Positions 32,846-40,370 of a stretch of 64,000 bases of DNA are shown one piece after another. A model generated the notes under the pieces. That model saw only the letters and a program-made list of their open reading frames with translations, did no database searches and was not told the origin of the DNA. Source of the stretch: Candidatus Olsenella pullistercoris (GTDB taxonomy: Bacteria > Actinomycetota > Coriobacteriia > Coriobacteriales > Atopobiaceae). Within the stretch, counting starts at the first letter, position 1. Every line of letters begins with the position of its first letter. The DNA is taken from NCBI GenBank assembly GCA_019116525.1, contig DXBM01000019.1, forward strand, positions 22,348-86,347. The letters run 5' to 3'. A program made the position numbers and the translations under genes.

Positions 32846-34201
32846 TTAGGCCTCCTCGGCCTCCTTCTGCTGGGAGGGCTTGTAGTAGAACTTGTAGATC
32901 ATCCAGAAGCCGACGCCAAAGAGGATGGTGAGCGGCACGACGATGACCCAGTTCTGCTGGACGGCCATGACGACGTCCCAGATGAACGGGCCGGCCTTGA
33001 AGTAGGTGATCGCGGCCGAGCCGGCGGGGAACTCGTAGCCCACGCTGGCGGCGAGCTCGGTGAACAGCGGGCCGATCGTGGTGGAGGAGTACAGGCCGAC
33101 GATGATGATGGGAATGCCCGTGAGGAACGTCTTCACGATGTCGCCGCGGAAGAGGACAGCGGCGCCGATGATGAAGGCGCAGAGGTTCGCGACGTCGCCG
33201 AAGGGCAGGGTCTTGTTGCCCGGCAGGATGATCGCGAGCAGGATCGTCACGGGGATGAGCAGGACGGCGCCGGTGACGACGGCGGGGTTGGCCGTAAGGA
33301 TGGGCCAGTCCAGACCGATGTAGAACTTGCGGCCAGGGAAGCGGGCCTTCATGAAGGTGGTCGCGGCGTTGGAGATCGGCATGAGCGCCTCGGAGAAGAG
33401 CTGCGCGATGCGCGGGAGCACCACGACGTAGGCAGCCACGGCGATGGCCAGCGACAGGCACCCGGGCACGTCCTCACCAGCAACGACGCCAATGATGAGG
33501 CCCATCACGATGCCGATGGTGGCGGGGTCGCCAAGGAAGCCGATCTTGCTCTGGATCGTGGCGGCGTCGAAGGTCTTGCCCTTGAGGAACGGGAGACGGT
33601 CGACGAGCATGGCGATCGGCATGACCGGAAGGATGTTGGCGAGGCCGGAGTGCGTGCAGGTCACGTCAGGGATGCCCGTGGAGTCCTGGACGTCCTTGGC
33701 GAACAGGTCGCCGAGCTTGAGCTCGGCCACAACGAACACCGCGGCAACGACGTAGGCGACGATGAGGTTGCCCGTGGCCATGTAGGCGATGGCCGCCAGG
33801 AAGATCTTGGTCCAGACGTTCCAGAGGTCAACGTTCAGGGTGTCGGTCCAGTTGAGGGCCAGCATCACGAGGTTGATGATGATCTGGAGCGGGAACACGG
33901 TGGCAGCGAGCGGCCACGCCCATGCGATCATCGAGGCGGGCGTCCAGCCCACGTCGATGTACTCGAGGCCCGTGCCCGAGTTCTCCATGGCGGTCTGCGC
34001 GACGGGAGCGATGGTGCCCGTGAGCAGCGCGCTGTTGAGCGCGTTAATCGCCGTGAAGGCGATGCCGAGCATGACGCCGGCCTTGAAGGCCTTGCCCGGC
34101 TTCATGCCGAAGATGAGTCCGATGATGAACATCACGATGGGAAGGAAGACCGAGGCGCCAAGGCCAACGATCCAGTCAACTACTGCGGAGAGAACTTCCA
34201 T
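32846..34201 (-). CDS. PTS galactitol-type EIIC permease
   Basis: A 451-residue integral membrane transporter of the galactitol (Gat) PTS family. It has about ten or more hydrophobic segments, beginning LSAVVDWIVGLGASVFLPIV. Family-like segments are IDVGWTPASMIAWAWPLAAT, TCTHSGLANILPVMPIAMLV and PLFTELAASVGYEFPAGSAA. It moves a polyol or sugar acid inward while EIIB phosphorylates it. EIIB is encoded 47 bp upstream and EIIA at 37823-38293, so the whole permease is in one operon. The neighbouring catabolic enzymes suggest a C6 polyol or hexonate as substrate, not proven. Confidence 0.92.
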   Translation of the reverse strand: MEVLSAVVDWIVGLGASVFLPIVMFIIGLIFGMKPGKAFKAGVMLGIAFTAINALNSALLTGTIAPVAQTAMENSGTGLEYIDVGWTPASMIAWAWPLAATVFPLQIIINLVMLALNWTDTLNVDLWNVWTKIFLAAIAYMATGNLIVAYVVAAVFVVAELKLGDLFAKDVQDSTGIPDVTCTHSGLANILPVMPIAMLVDRLPFLKGKTFDAATIQSKIGFLGDPATIGIVMGLIIGVVAGEDVPGCLSLAIAVAAYVVVLPRIAQLFSEALMPISNAATTFMKARFPGRKFYIGLDWPILTANPAVVTGAVLLIPVTILLAIILPGNKTLPFGDVANLCAFIIGAAVLFRGDIVKTFLTGIPIIIVGLYSSTTIGPLFTELAASVGYEFPAGSAAITYFKAGPFIWDVVMAVQQNWVIVVPLTILFGVGFWMIYKFYYKPSQQKEAEEA

Positions 34202-34248
34202 CGATCTGCCCCCTTTCTAGGTGCGGTACGGTCTGCGCTGGGAAGGGA

Positions 34249-34527
34249 CTAGTCCTTGACGATCTGGTACACCTGCTCGAGAACAGCCTCCTCTCCCATG
34301 CCGGTCAGAAGCGCGACGCCGGGAACGACGGGGATGTCGCCGCACTTGATGTTGGGGTTAGTGGAGACCAGGCAGTCGGCGACGAGCCCGCCGCCGTTGA
34401 CCATGCCGTAGTTTGTGGTCTGGACGTCGCACTGGACGCCGCGGGCCTCAAGATACTCGCGAATCTTCGCCGCGATCATCGTCGAGGTGGCAACGCCCGA
34501 GCCGCACACCGCGTAGATCTTCTTCAT
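34249..34527 (-). CDS. PTS galactitol-type EIIB
   Basis: A 92-residue EIIB with the phospho-cysteine C8 in the loop VCGSGVATSTMIAAKI, the signature of lactose/galactitol-type IIB proteins. It takes phosphate from EIIA (37823-38293) and hands it to the sugar held by EIIC. The start at 34527 gives the normal length; longer in-frame starts would add a non-homologous basic tail. It lies between the zinc dehydrogenase and EIIC genes with 44-47 bp gaps. Confidence 0.93.
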   Translation of the reverse strand: MKKIYAVCGSGVATSTMIAAKIREYLEARGVQCDVQTTNYGMVNGGGLVADCLVSTNPNIKCGDIPVVPGVALLTGMGEEAVLEQVYQIVKD

Positions 34528-34571
34528 TTCCTGTCTTCCTTTCTCCTGGGCGGGCTCCCTGCCCGCGCTTC

Positions 34572-35636
34572 TTATGCCTGGGTGGGGTCGAGAATGACCT
34601 TGAAGCACTCCCCGCGGACCATGAGGCCAAAGCCCTCGTTGATCTGCGAGAGGGGCAGCCGGTGAGTGATGAGCTTCTCTGCGGGGATGAGCTCGTTCAC
34701 GAGAAGCTGCTCGGCCTGCTGGAACTGGCGCGGGGTCGAGCCGAACGAACCAATGACCTTGAGCTCCTTGTAGTGGATCAGGTTTCCGTCAACGCCGAGC
34801 GCGGGGTCGTCCTTCGGGAAGCCGGCGAAGAACTCGACGGTGCCGCCCTTCGCTGCGACCGTGAGCGCCTGGACGGCCGACGCCTTGGCGGTGTTGGCGA
34901 CGCACACCTTGTTGGCGCCCATGCCGTCGGTCACGGACATCACGAACTCCTGCAAATCACCGTCAGTCTTGAGGCAGAAGTAGTGGTCGGCGACGCCCAT
35001 CGCGCGCGCCTTCTCGAGGCGGTCGGGGGAGCGGTTGACGAGGATGATCTTCGAGGCACCCTTGAGGCGACCGATCATGGCGTGCATGATGCCGATCGAG
35101 CCGCTGCCGAGGATGAGGAGGGTGTCGCCGAGGCGCACGTCAAGCTCCTCCTCACCGTGCAGCGCGGAGACGGCGGGGTCGCCCAGCGCCGCCAGCTCGT
35201 ACTTCTTGCCCTCGGGAATATGGAAGACGGTGCCCGCCTCGATGGTCTTCTTCGGGATCTTCACGTACTCGGCAAAGGCGCCCGGGAGCACGGTCCCGAT
35301 GCCAGGGCGGTCGACGCACAGGTTCTGCAGGCCACGCTGGCAGTAGTAGCAGTGCCCGCAGGGAATCCCCGGGTGAACGCTCACGCGGTCGCCAACGGAG
35401 ACGCCCTCGACGTTTGCCCCGACCTCAACCACGTCGCCGGCGAACTCGTGCCCAAGAATCTGCGGAGTCTTGACCTTGGCGTGACCGTGCTGGTAGGTGC
35501 GCAGGTCGCTGCCGCAGATAGCCACGGCACGGACCTTGAGGAGGAACTCGTCGGGTCCGATCTGGGGAACGGGGACGCGCTCGTAGCGAATGTCCTCGAT
35601 GCCGTGGAAAACTCCTGCGTTCATGGTCTCGCTCAT
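34572..35636 (-). CDS. Zinc-dependent polyol/sugar-acid dehydrogenase (galactitol-1-phosphate/sorbitol dehydrogenase-like MDR)
   Basis: A 354-residue medium-chain dehydrogenase. The catalytic-zinc Cys is in AICGSDLRTYQHG, His-Glu are in LGHEFAGDV, and the structural-zinc lobe CGHCYYCQRGLQNLC carries the full four cysteines. The NAD fold has LLILGSGSIGIMHAMI near residue 168. In a Gat-type PTS operon the natural candidate is oxidation of an imported polyol or aldonate phosphate to a keto derivative, as in galactitol-1-phosphate or L-idonate/sorbitol dehydrogenases. The start at 35636 follows AAAGGAG. It lies 27 bp after the DgoD-like gene. Confidence 0.88.
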   Translation of the reverse strand: MSETMNAGVFHGIEDIRYERVPVPQIGPDEFLLKVRAVAICGSDLRTYQHGHAKVKTPQILGHEFAGDVVEVGANVEGVSVGDRVSVHPGIPCGHCYYCQRGLQNLCVDRPGIGTVLPGAFAEYVKIPKKTIEAGTVFHIPEGKKYELAALGDPAVSALHGEEELDVRLGDTLLILGSGSIGIMHAMIGRLKGASKIILVNRSPDRLEKARAMGVADHYFCLKTDGDLQEFVMSVTDGMGANKVCVANTAKASAVQALTVAAKGGTVEFFAGFPKDDPALGVDGNLIHYKELKVIGSFGSTPRQFQQAEQLLVNELIPAEKLITHRLPLSQINEGFGLMVRGECFKVILDPTQA

Positions 35637-35663
35637 GGTGCTCCTTTCGGTGGGTGCTCTCCG

Positions 35664-36809
35664 CTACCACTCGGCGATGGTTCCGTCGTAGTTGCGCCAA
35701 CGGGGGTTGTCCCAGCTGAGCCCCTCGAGGCTCACCTCGCGGACCTTCTCCTCGTCGACGGTGATGCCCAGGCCCGGCCCCTCGGGGATGGGGAGGTAGC
35801 CCTGCTCGAACTGGAAGATCTCCTTGTTGCTGACAAAGTCGAGCAGGTCGAACCCCTGGTTGTAGTGAATGCCGAGGCTCTGCTCCTGGATGAACACATT
35901 GGGCGTGCAGACGTCGAGCTGCAGCGTTGCCGCGAGCGCGACGGGACCGTAGGGCGCATGCGGAGCAGCTGCCATGTCGTGGGCCTCGGCGATCGCGCAA
36001 ATCTTGCGCGCCTCGAGGATGCCACCGGCGAGCGACAGGTCGGGCTGCACGATGGAAACGGCGTCCTGCGCAAAGAGCTGCTTGTAGCCCCACCGCGTCA
36101 TGAGGCGCTCCCCGGTGGCGATGGGAATCGTCGTGCCCTTCGCCAGGTCGGCCATCAGCTCCGTGTTCTCGGGGAGCACCGGCTCCTCGACGAACATCGG
36201 GTGGAACTGCTCGAGCTCGGCGAGAAGGACCTTTGCCATGGCCTTGTGGACGCGGCCGTGGAAGTCGATGCCCACGTCGAGGTCGTAGCCAACGGCCTCG
36301 CGAATCGAGGCGATGCGGCTCGTGACCTCCTCGACCTTTGCGAACGAGTCGATGTAGTGCATCTCGGAGCAGCAGTTGAGCTTGACGGCAGAGAAGCCCG
36401 CGTCGCGCCGCTTGGTGGCCTCGGCCGCAGCGTCGCTCGGACGGTCGCCGCCGATCCAGGAGTAGACGCGAATGCGATCGCGAGCGCGGCCACCCAGAAG
36501 CTGCCACACCGGGACCCCAAGGCTCTTCCCCTTGATGTCCCACAGCGCCATCTCAATCCCCGAGACGCAGGTCATGTGCACAGGTCCGCCGCGGAAGAAG
36601 TAGCGGTAGAGGCACTGCCAGATGTCCTCGATGTCGTTGGGGTCGCGGCCGACCACGTGGCGCATCGTCTCCTCGAGGCACGTGACCACGGTCTCCGTGC
36701 GCGTGCCGGAGATGACCTCGCCCCAGCCCTCGACGCCCTCGTCGGTCGTGATCTTGAGGAAGATCCAGCGCGGGCGCACGCGATATGTCGTGAATCCGGT
36801 TACTTTCAT
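35664..36809 (-). CDS. Enolase-superfamily sugar-acid dehydratase, galactonate dehydratase (DgoD)-like
   Basis: A 381-residue mandelate-racemase/enolase superfamily member most like D-galactonate dehydratase. Catalytic and metal residues are visible in GIDFHGRVHKAMAKVL (Asp, His), PMFVEEPVLPEN (Glu), IATGERLMTRW (Glu) and APHAPYGPVA (His). The capping-domain segment MALWDIKGKSLGVPVWQLLG is typical. DgoD forms 2-keto-3-deoxygalactonate, which after phosphorylation is cut by the KDPGal aldolase encoded at 38287-38913. No KDGal kinase is present, so either PTS phosphorylation replaces it or the enzyme acts on another acid. Confidence 0.88.
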   Translation of the reverse strand: MKVTGFTTYRVRPRWIFLKITTDEGVEGWGEVISGTRTETVVTCLEETMRHVVGRDPNDIEDIWQCLYRYFFRGGPVHMTCVSGIEMALWDIKGKSLGVPVWQLLGGRARDRIRVYSWIGGDRPSDAAAEATKRRDAGFSAVKLNCCSEMHYIDSFAKVEEVTSRIASIREAVGYDLDVGIDFHGRVHKAMAKVLLAELEQFHPMFVEEPVLPENTELMADLAKGTTIPIATGERLMTRWGYKQLFAQDAVSIVQPDLSLAGGILEARKICAIAEAHDMAAAPHAPYGPVALAATLQLDVCTPNVFIQEQSLGIHYNQGFDLLDFVSNKEIFQFEQGYLPIPEGPGLGITVDEEKVREVSLEGLSWDNPRWRNYDGTIAEW

Positions 36810-36811
36810 GG

Positions 36812-37798
36812 CTATGCGGACGCCCCTCCGAAGGTGATGAGGTTGGGCGGTACCTCGCCGCGCTTGACGGCCAGCACGTTGTCAACGGCGGTGTCGCCCA
36901 TGCGGCGGTTGGACTCGTAGGTGGTTCCCGCCACGTGGGGCGTGAGGATGACGTTGGGCAGGTCGAAGAACTCGTGCCACGCGGGGGGCTCAAAGTCGTA
37001 GACGTCCACTCCGTACCCGCGCAGCGTCCCGTCTTTGAGGGCACGCGTGAGGGGCTCGACCTCGACCACCTTGGAGCGGGCGGTGTTGACGAGGATCGTC
37101 CCGGGGCGCATCTTGGCGAAGGCCTCCTCGCCAACGAGGTGGAAGGTGCTCTCGTCGAGCGGCACATGCAGGGAGATGATGTCGCAGGAGGCGTAGATCT
37201 CGTCCTTGCTGACGTAGCGAGCGCCCATGGCCCTCACCTCCTCGCGCTCCACGAGGTCGTTGACGAGGATCTTGTCCGTGAACCCGGTGCAGCGGCGCAC
37301 GAACGCCGTGCCAATGTTGCCGGCGCCAATGACGCCGATGGTCTTGTCGACCACGTCCACGCCGGGGTACTTGACCCACTCGTGGTTCTTGGTGTGCGCG
37401 TTCAGGGTGTGGAAGTCGCGAGCGAGCATGAGCGCGAGGCACATGGCCGCGTCGGCGACCTCGTCCTTGTTGGTGCCCGGGGCGTTGGTGACGAGGATGC
37501 CCTGGCGCTTGGCCTGGTCCTTGTCGATTGCGTCCACGCCCACGCCATGCTTGGCGATGACCTTCATCTTGGTGAAGTGCTCGATGACGTTGGCAGGGAC
37601 CTTGTCGTTGCCAACGATCAGGGCGTCGCAGTCACTCGCGAACTCGATCATCTCCTCGTTCGTGAGCGGGCGCCCGTAGGGGTTGAGCTTGACCTCGCAT
37701 CCTGCCGCCTCAAGGCGCTCGACGCTTCCCTTGTAATAGTTGCCAAAGGTGACGGCTGTCCCCGCGACCTTCCAGCGCTCGTTCGTGTAGTCCTTCAT
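36812..37798 (-). CDS. D-2-hydroxyacid dehydrogenase, paralogue of 29124-30110
   Basis: A 328-residue NAD-dependent 2-hydroxyacid dehydrogenase. The cofactor motif is TIGVIGAGNIGTAFVRR near residue 152; the catalytic Arg is in LVNTARSKVV, the acid in GVDVYDFEPPAW and the His in LTPHVAGTTYES. Its N-terminus (AGTAVTFGNYYKGSVERLEA) parallels AATFGVFTHEALERLESAGC of the second paralogue, showing an old duplication within the same operon. It could reduce a keto acid to a hydroxy acid or oxidise a sugar acid. Its stop is 2 bp before the DgoD-like start, so they are tightly coupled. Confidence 0.88.
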   Translation of the reverse strand: MKDYTNERWKVAGTAVTFGNYYKGSVERLEAAGCEVKLNPYGRPLTNEEMIEFASDCDALIVGNDKVPANVIEHFTKMKVIAKHGVGVDAIDKDQAKRQGILVTNAPGTNKDEVADAAMCLALMLARDFHTLNAHTKNHEWVKYPGVDVVDKTIGVIGAGNIGTAFVRRCTGFTDKILVNDLVEREEVRAMGARYVSKDEIYASCDIISLHVPLDESTFHLVGEEAFAKMRPGTILVNTARSKVVEVEPLTRALKDGTLRGYGVDVYDFEPPAWHEFFDLPNVILTPHVAGTTYESNRRMGDTAVDNVLAVKRGEVPPNLITFGGASA

Positions 37799-37822
37799 CT
37801 CGTCCTCCTTGCGGTCGTTCGG

Positions 37823-38293
37823 CTAGGCAAGCCGCGCGCCGATCAGCTCGTACGCCTCCGCGGGGGTCGAGCTGGCGACGATTCGGCCCATGAGGTCCTG
37901 GTCCTGGATGAGGCCAACGACCTTCTGGAGCATCTCGAGGTGCGCGTGCGCCTCATTGAGGGCGAGCATGACAACGAGGCTGACCTCACAGGTCTCCTCG
38001 GGGGCGTCCATGCGACCCCACGCCACGGGAGACTTGAGGACGCCGACGCAGATGGCGCCCGACACGACGTGCTCAACGTCACAGTGGGGCATGGCGAGGC
38101 AGATCCCGCCCGCGTCGAGCCCCGTGGGATAGCTCTTCTCACGATCGGCGATCGCCTGTGCGTAGGTGTCGCGCACGAGGCCGCGATCGAGAAGGACCTG
38201 CGCCAGAACGCTCTCAACGTGCTCGCAGTCGACCGGCTCGTCGATGATGACGGTCAGGTCCTTGTCATAGAGCAGCTCCGCCACCGCTACCAC
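37823..38293 (-). CDS. PTS EIIA, fructose/mannitol/galactitol family
   Basis: A 156-residue EIIA of the PTS_EIIA_2 fold. The phosphorylated histidine is H70 in ICLAMPHCDVEHV. A preceding ADREKSYPTGLDAGG segment and a following LVVMLALNEAHAHLEMLQKV helix match the family. It transfers phosphate from HPr to the EIIB at 34249-34527. The gene overlaps the end of the aldolase gene by 7 bp, indicating coupled translation. The operon order (aldolase, EIIA, enzymes, EIIB, EIIC) splits the permease subunits around the catabolic genes. Confidence 0.92.
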   Translation of the reverse strand: MVAVAELLYDKDLTVIIDEPVDCEHVESVLAQVLLDRGLVRDTYAQAIADREKSYPTGLDAGGICLAMPHCDVEHVVSGAICVGVLKSPVAWGRMDAPEETCEVSLVVMLALNEAHAHLEMLQKVVGLIQDQDLMGRIVASSTPAEAYELIGARLA

Positions 38294-38913
38294 CTCACCT
38301 TCTGCTCGAAGTCCTTGACCTGCTGCTTGAGCGCCTCCACGTTCATGGAGAGGATGTCCTCGCGCTTGAAGATCCCCGAGCCGATCCCGGCGTAGGTGGC
38401 CCCGGCGTCAAAGAACTCCTGGACGTTCTCTCCGTTCACGCCGCCGACGACCATGAGCGGCATCCAATCGAGCGGCGCCTGAACGTCAGAGAGGTACTTC
38501 GCCCCGAGCCGAGCCGCGGGGAACACCTTCACGATGTCGGCGCCCATGTCGAACATCGTGGCGATCTCCGTGGGAGAGAACGCCGCGGGGACCGTGACCG
38601 CTCCCGCGCTCCTGGCTATGTCGAAGATCTCCTGCGTGAAGCAGATGGGGGACAGCATGAAGGAGGCGCCCGCGTCTGCCGCGGCACGCGCGCGCTCCGG
38701 GCTGATCACCGTTCCGGCGCCGATGAGGACCTCGCCGCCAAACTCGTCTGCGAGGCGGCCGATCGTCTCGGCGGCGCCCGGCGTGTTCATGGCGACCTCA
38801 ACGGCCCCGAGCCGCGTTCCCACCAGCGAGCTCACGACGCCGCGGCACTGCTCGTACGTGTAGCCCCGCAGGATGACGGTCACCTTGGGAAAGCTTGCGT
38901 CCTTTGCAAACAC
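38287..38913 (-). CDS. KDPG/KDPGal-type aldolase (DgoA-like)
   Basis: A 208-residue class I aldolase of the Eda/DgoA family. The Schiff-base lysine is K129 in DIVKVFPAARLG, the catalytic glutamate is E39 in AVEVAMNTPGA, and LIGAGTVISPERA and FMLSPICFTQEI line the barrel. It splits a 2-keto-3-deoxy-6-phosphohexonate into pyruvate and glyceraldehyde-3-phosphate. Together with the DgoD-like dehydratase this points to a galactonate-type or related hexonate route. It is the first gene of the operon, downstream of an AT-rich promoter region with inverted repeats. Confidence 0.93.
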   Translation of the reverse strand: MFAKDASFPKVTVILRGYTYEQCRGVVSSLVGTRLGAVEVAMNTPGAAETIGRLADEFGGEVLIGAGTVISPERARAAADAGASFMLSPICFTQEIFDIARSAGAVTVPAAFSPTEIATMFDMGADIVKVFPAARLGAKYLSDVQAPLDWMPLMVVGGVNGENVQEFFDAGATYAGIGSGIFKREDILSMNVEALKQQVKDFEQKVRW

Positions 38914-38994
38914 GCGATGCTCCTTCGACTACTCGTATAACCATTCGTAAAGCATATTTCAGAATTGCTGTTCACCTGACGCACATATATTTGC

Positions 38995-39083
38995 CTGACA
39001 TGTCAGAAAAGGCAAGAAGCTTTCCTTGAACGGTAACATCTCTGTATTTTACGAGGTAATATCAATGTTCTGTATACCGTTCA
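38995..39083. promoter_or_regulatory. AT-rich promoter island with inverted repeats upstream of the sugar-acid operon
   Basis: The 38914-39313 gap is much more AT-rich than the rest of the window and has no gene. It carries the perfect 12-bp palindrome CTGACATGTCAG (38995-39006) and the inverted pair TGAACGGTA (39027-39035) with TACCGTTCA (39075-39083), 48 bp apart start to start. These are probable operators for the operon starting at 38913. No regulator gene is adjacent, so the protein that binds is unknown. The stretch 39090-39313 shows further T-rich runs but nothing else I can name. Confidence 0.5.
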
Positions 39084-39313
39084 CCGGTCATGACTGGTTT
39101 CTAGAAACTGAAATAGATCTGCAGATTGCTGCTCCACGTTTTTTCTAATGCATATTTTTCGCTATTTTTCGTATATGTGAGCGCAATTGAAGCGTATTCG
39201 TTCACTATTTCTACACTTTTGGACAACATGAGGACAAAATGTCACGGCATGGGAGCCCGCGCCCCTTGGGTCATGACAGAACAGCGAGCAAGAAGGACCC
39301 GCCCGGGACCTCC

Positions 39314-40132
39314 TTACAAGAGCAGCGGCTCCAGGTAGCGCGCCACGCCGGACTCCGCGCTCGACAGCGCCACGTGATCGGCGACGGCGAGGCAGCGCTC
39401 GTTGGCGTTCGCCATGGCCACGCCGTCCCCGGCGACCTCCAGCATGGTGAGGTCGTTGTCTGAGTCCCCGAACGCAATCGTGTCCTCGATGGGCACGCCC
39501 AGGTGCTCGGCGAGCCACCTCACGCCATAGCCCTTGACGGCGCGGAGGTTCGTGATCTCCACGTTGCACGCGAGCGACCTCGAGTGCGTGAGCTCGGGCC
39601 TTGCGTCAACGGCCCGGTGCACGGCCGCAGCGTCAGCCTCGCTCAGGTAGAAGACGTTGACGCGGTAGATCTCACCGACCTGCTCGATAATCTGGTCGAC
39701 CGTTCCCTCGAAGCGCGTGCGCACGCTCACGATCTGGGCGAGGTCCTGCGGGGGAACGCCCATCTCCTCCATGACGTGCCAGCGGTCCGAGGCGGTGTAG
39801 ACACGCCCGTCGGCAAAGACGTCAAAGGTGATCGGAAGCTCGCGAACGTCTGCGTAGAGCGAGCGCACCACGTCCCGCTCGATGTCCACCTCGGAGAGGA
39901 CGCGGCCGGTCTTTGCCTCACAGATGATCGCGCCGTTGCAGCAGACGGCATACTGCACGCACGGGTGCTCAACGAGCTGGCGCGGCAGGCCCGTGGCGTT
40001 TCTCCCGGTGCAGGGCACGAACTGGACGCCCCGCTCGTGCGCCACGTCGAGGATGCGGAGGTTCTCCTCGGAGATGGTCTTGTCGGGCGAGAGGAACGTG
40101 TCGTCCATGTCCACGAACACCAGCTTGACCAC
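39314..40132 (-). CDS. Cof-type HAD-superfamily phosphatase
   Basis: A 272-residue Cof-type HAD. Motif I is LVFVDMDDTFLSPDKT (DxDDT rather than DxDGT), motif II is FVPCTGRNATG, the lysine lies in LRAVKGYGVRWL, and motif IV is IAFGDSDNDLTML. The likely start is GTG at 40132, 6-7 bases after GAGGGGAG; no nearer ATG fits. It is a paralogue of the HAD at 30181-31026, which lies inside the sugar-acid operon just downstream. Its own stop is followed by the AT-rich island. The substrate is unknown. Confidence 0.88.
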   Translation of the reverse strand: MVKLVFVDMDDTFLSPDKTISEENLRILDVAHERGVQFVPCTGRNATGLPRQLVEHPCVQYAVCCNGAIICEAKTGRVLSEVDIERDVVRSLYADVRELPITFDVFADGRVYTASDRWHVMEEMGVPPQDLAQIVSVRTRFEGTVDQIIEQVGEIYRVNVFYLSEADAAAVHRAVDARPELTHSRSLACNVEITNLRAVKGYGVRWLAEHLGVPIEDTIAFGDSDNDLTMLEVAGDGVAMANANERCLAVADHVALSSAESGVARYLEPLLL

Positions 40133-40228
40133 GTTCTTCTCCCCTCTCGCCGCATCCCGTCCCATTCTAGCGCGGAGGCGGCCCACACGCCGGGAAGGGA
40201 CCTCCTCATCCCAGCGGTCAAGAATCCC

Positions 40229-40332
40229 GCCCAGTGCGCACTGCCAGCCGCGCACTGGGCGAGATTCGTGTCCAAACGGACAGAACATGCGTCGAGTGCG
40301 CGCCGGAACGAGATCTCCAGCGCGCACTCGAC
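40229..40332. repeat. Three clustered stem-loops between HAD and activase genes
   Basis: GCCCAGTGCGC (40229-40239) pairs with GCGCACTGGGC (40250-40260). TGTCC and GGACA form a small hairpin at 40269-40282. GTCGAGTGCGCG (40291-40302) pairs with CGCGCACTCGAC (40321-40332). All stems are perfect, and the two large ones share the AGTGCGC core. They follow the stop of the activase gene (minus strand) and probably form its 3' terminator region, or a palindromic repeat element. Confidence 0.55.
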
Positions 40333-40370
40333 GAGTTTCTTGGCGGCGAGAAGAACGGCGAGAAGAACCC

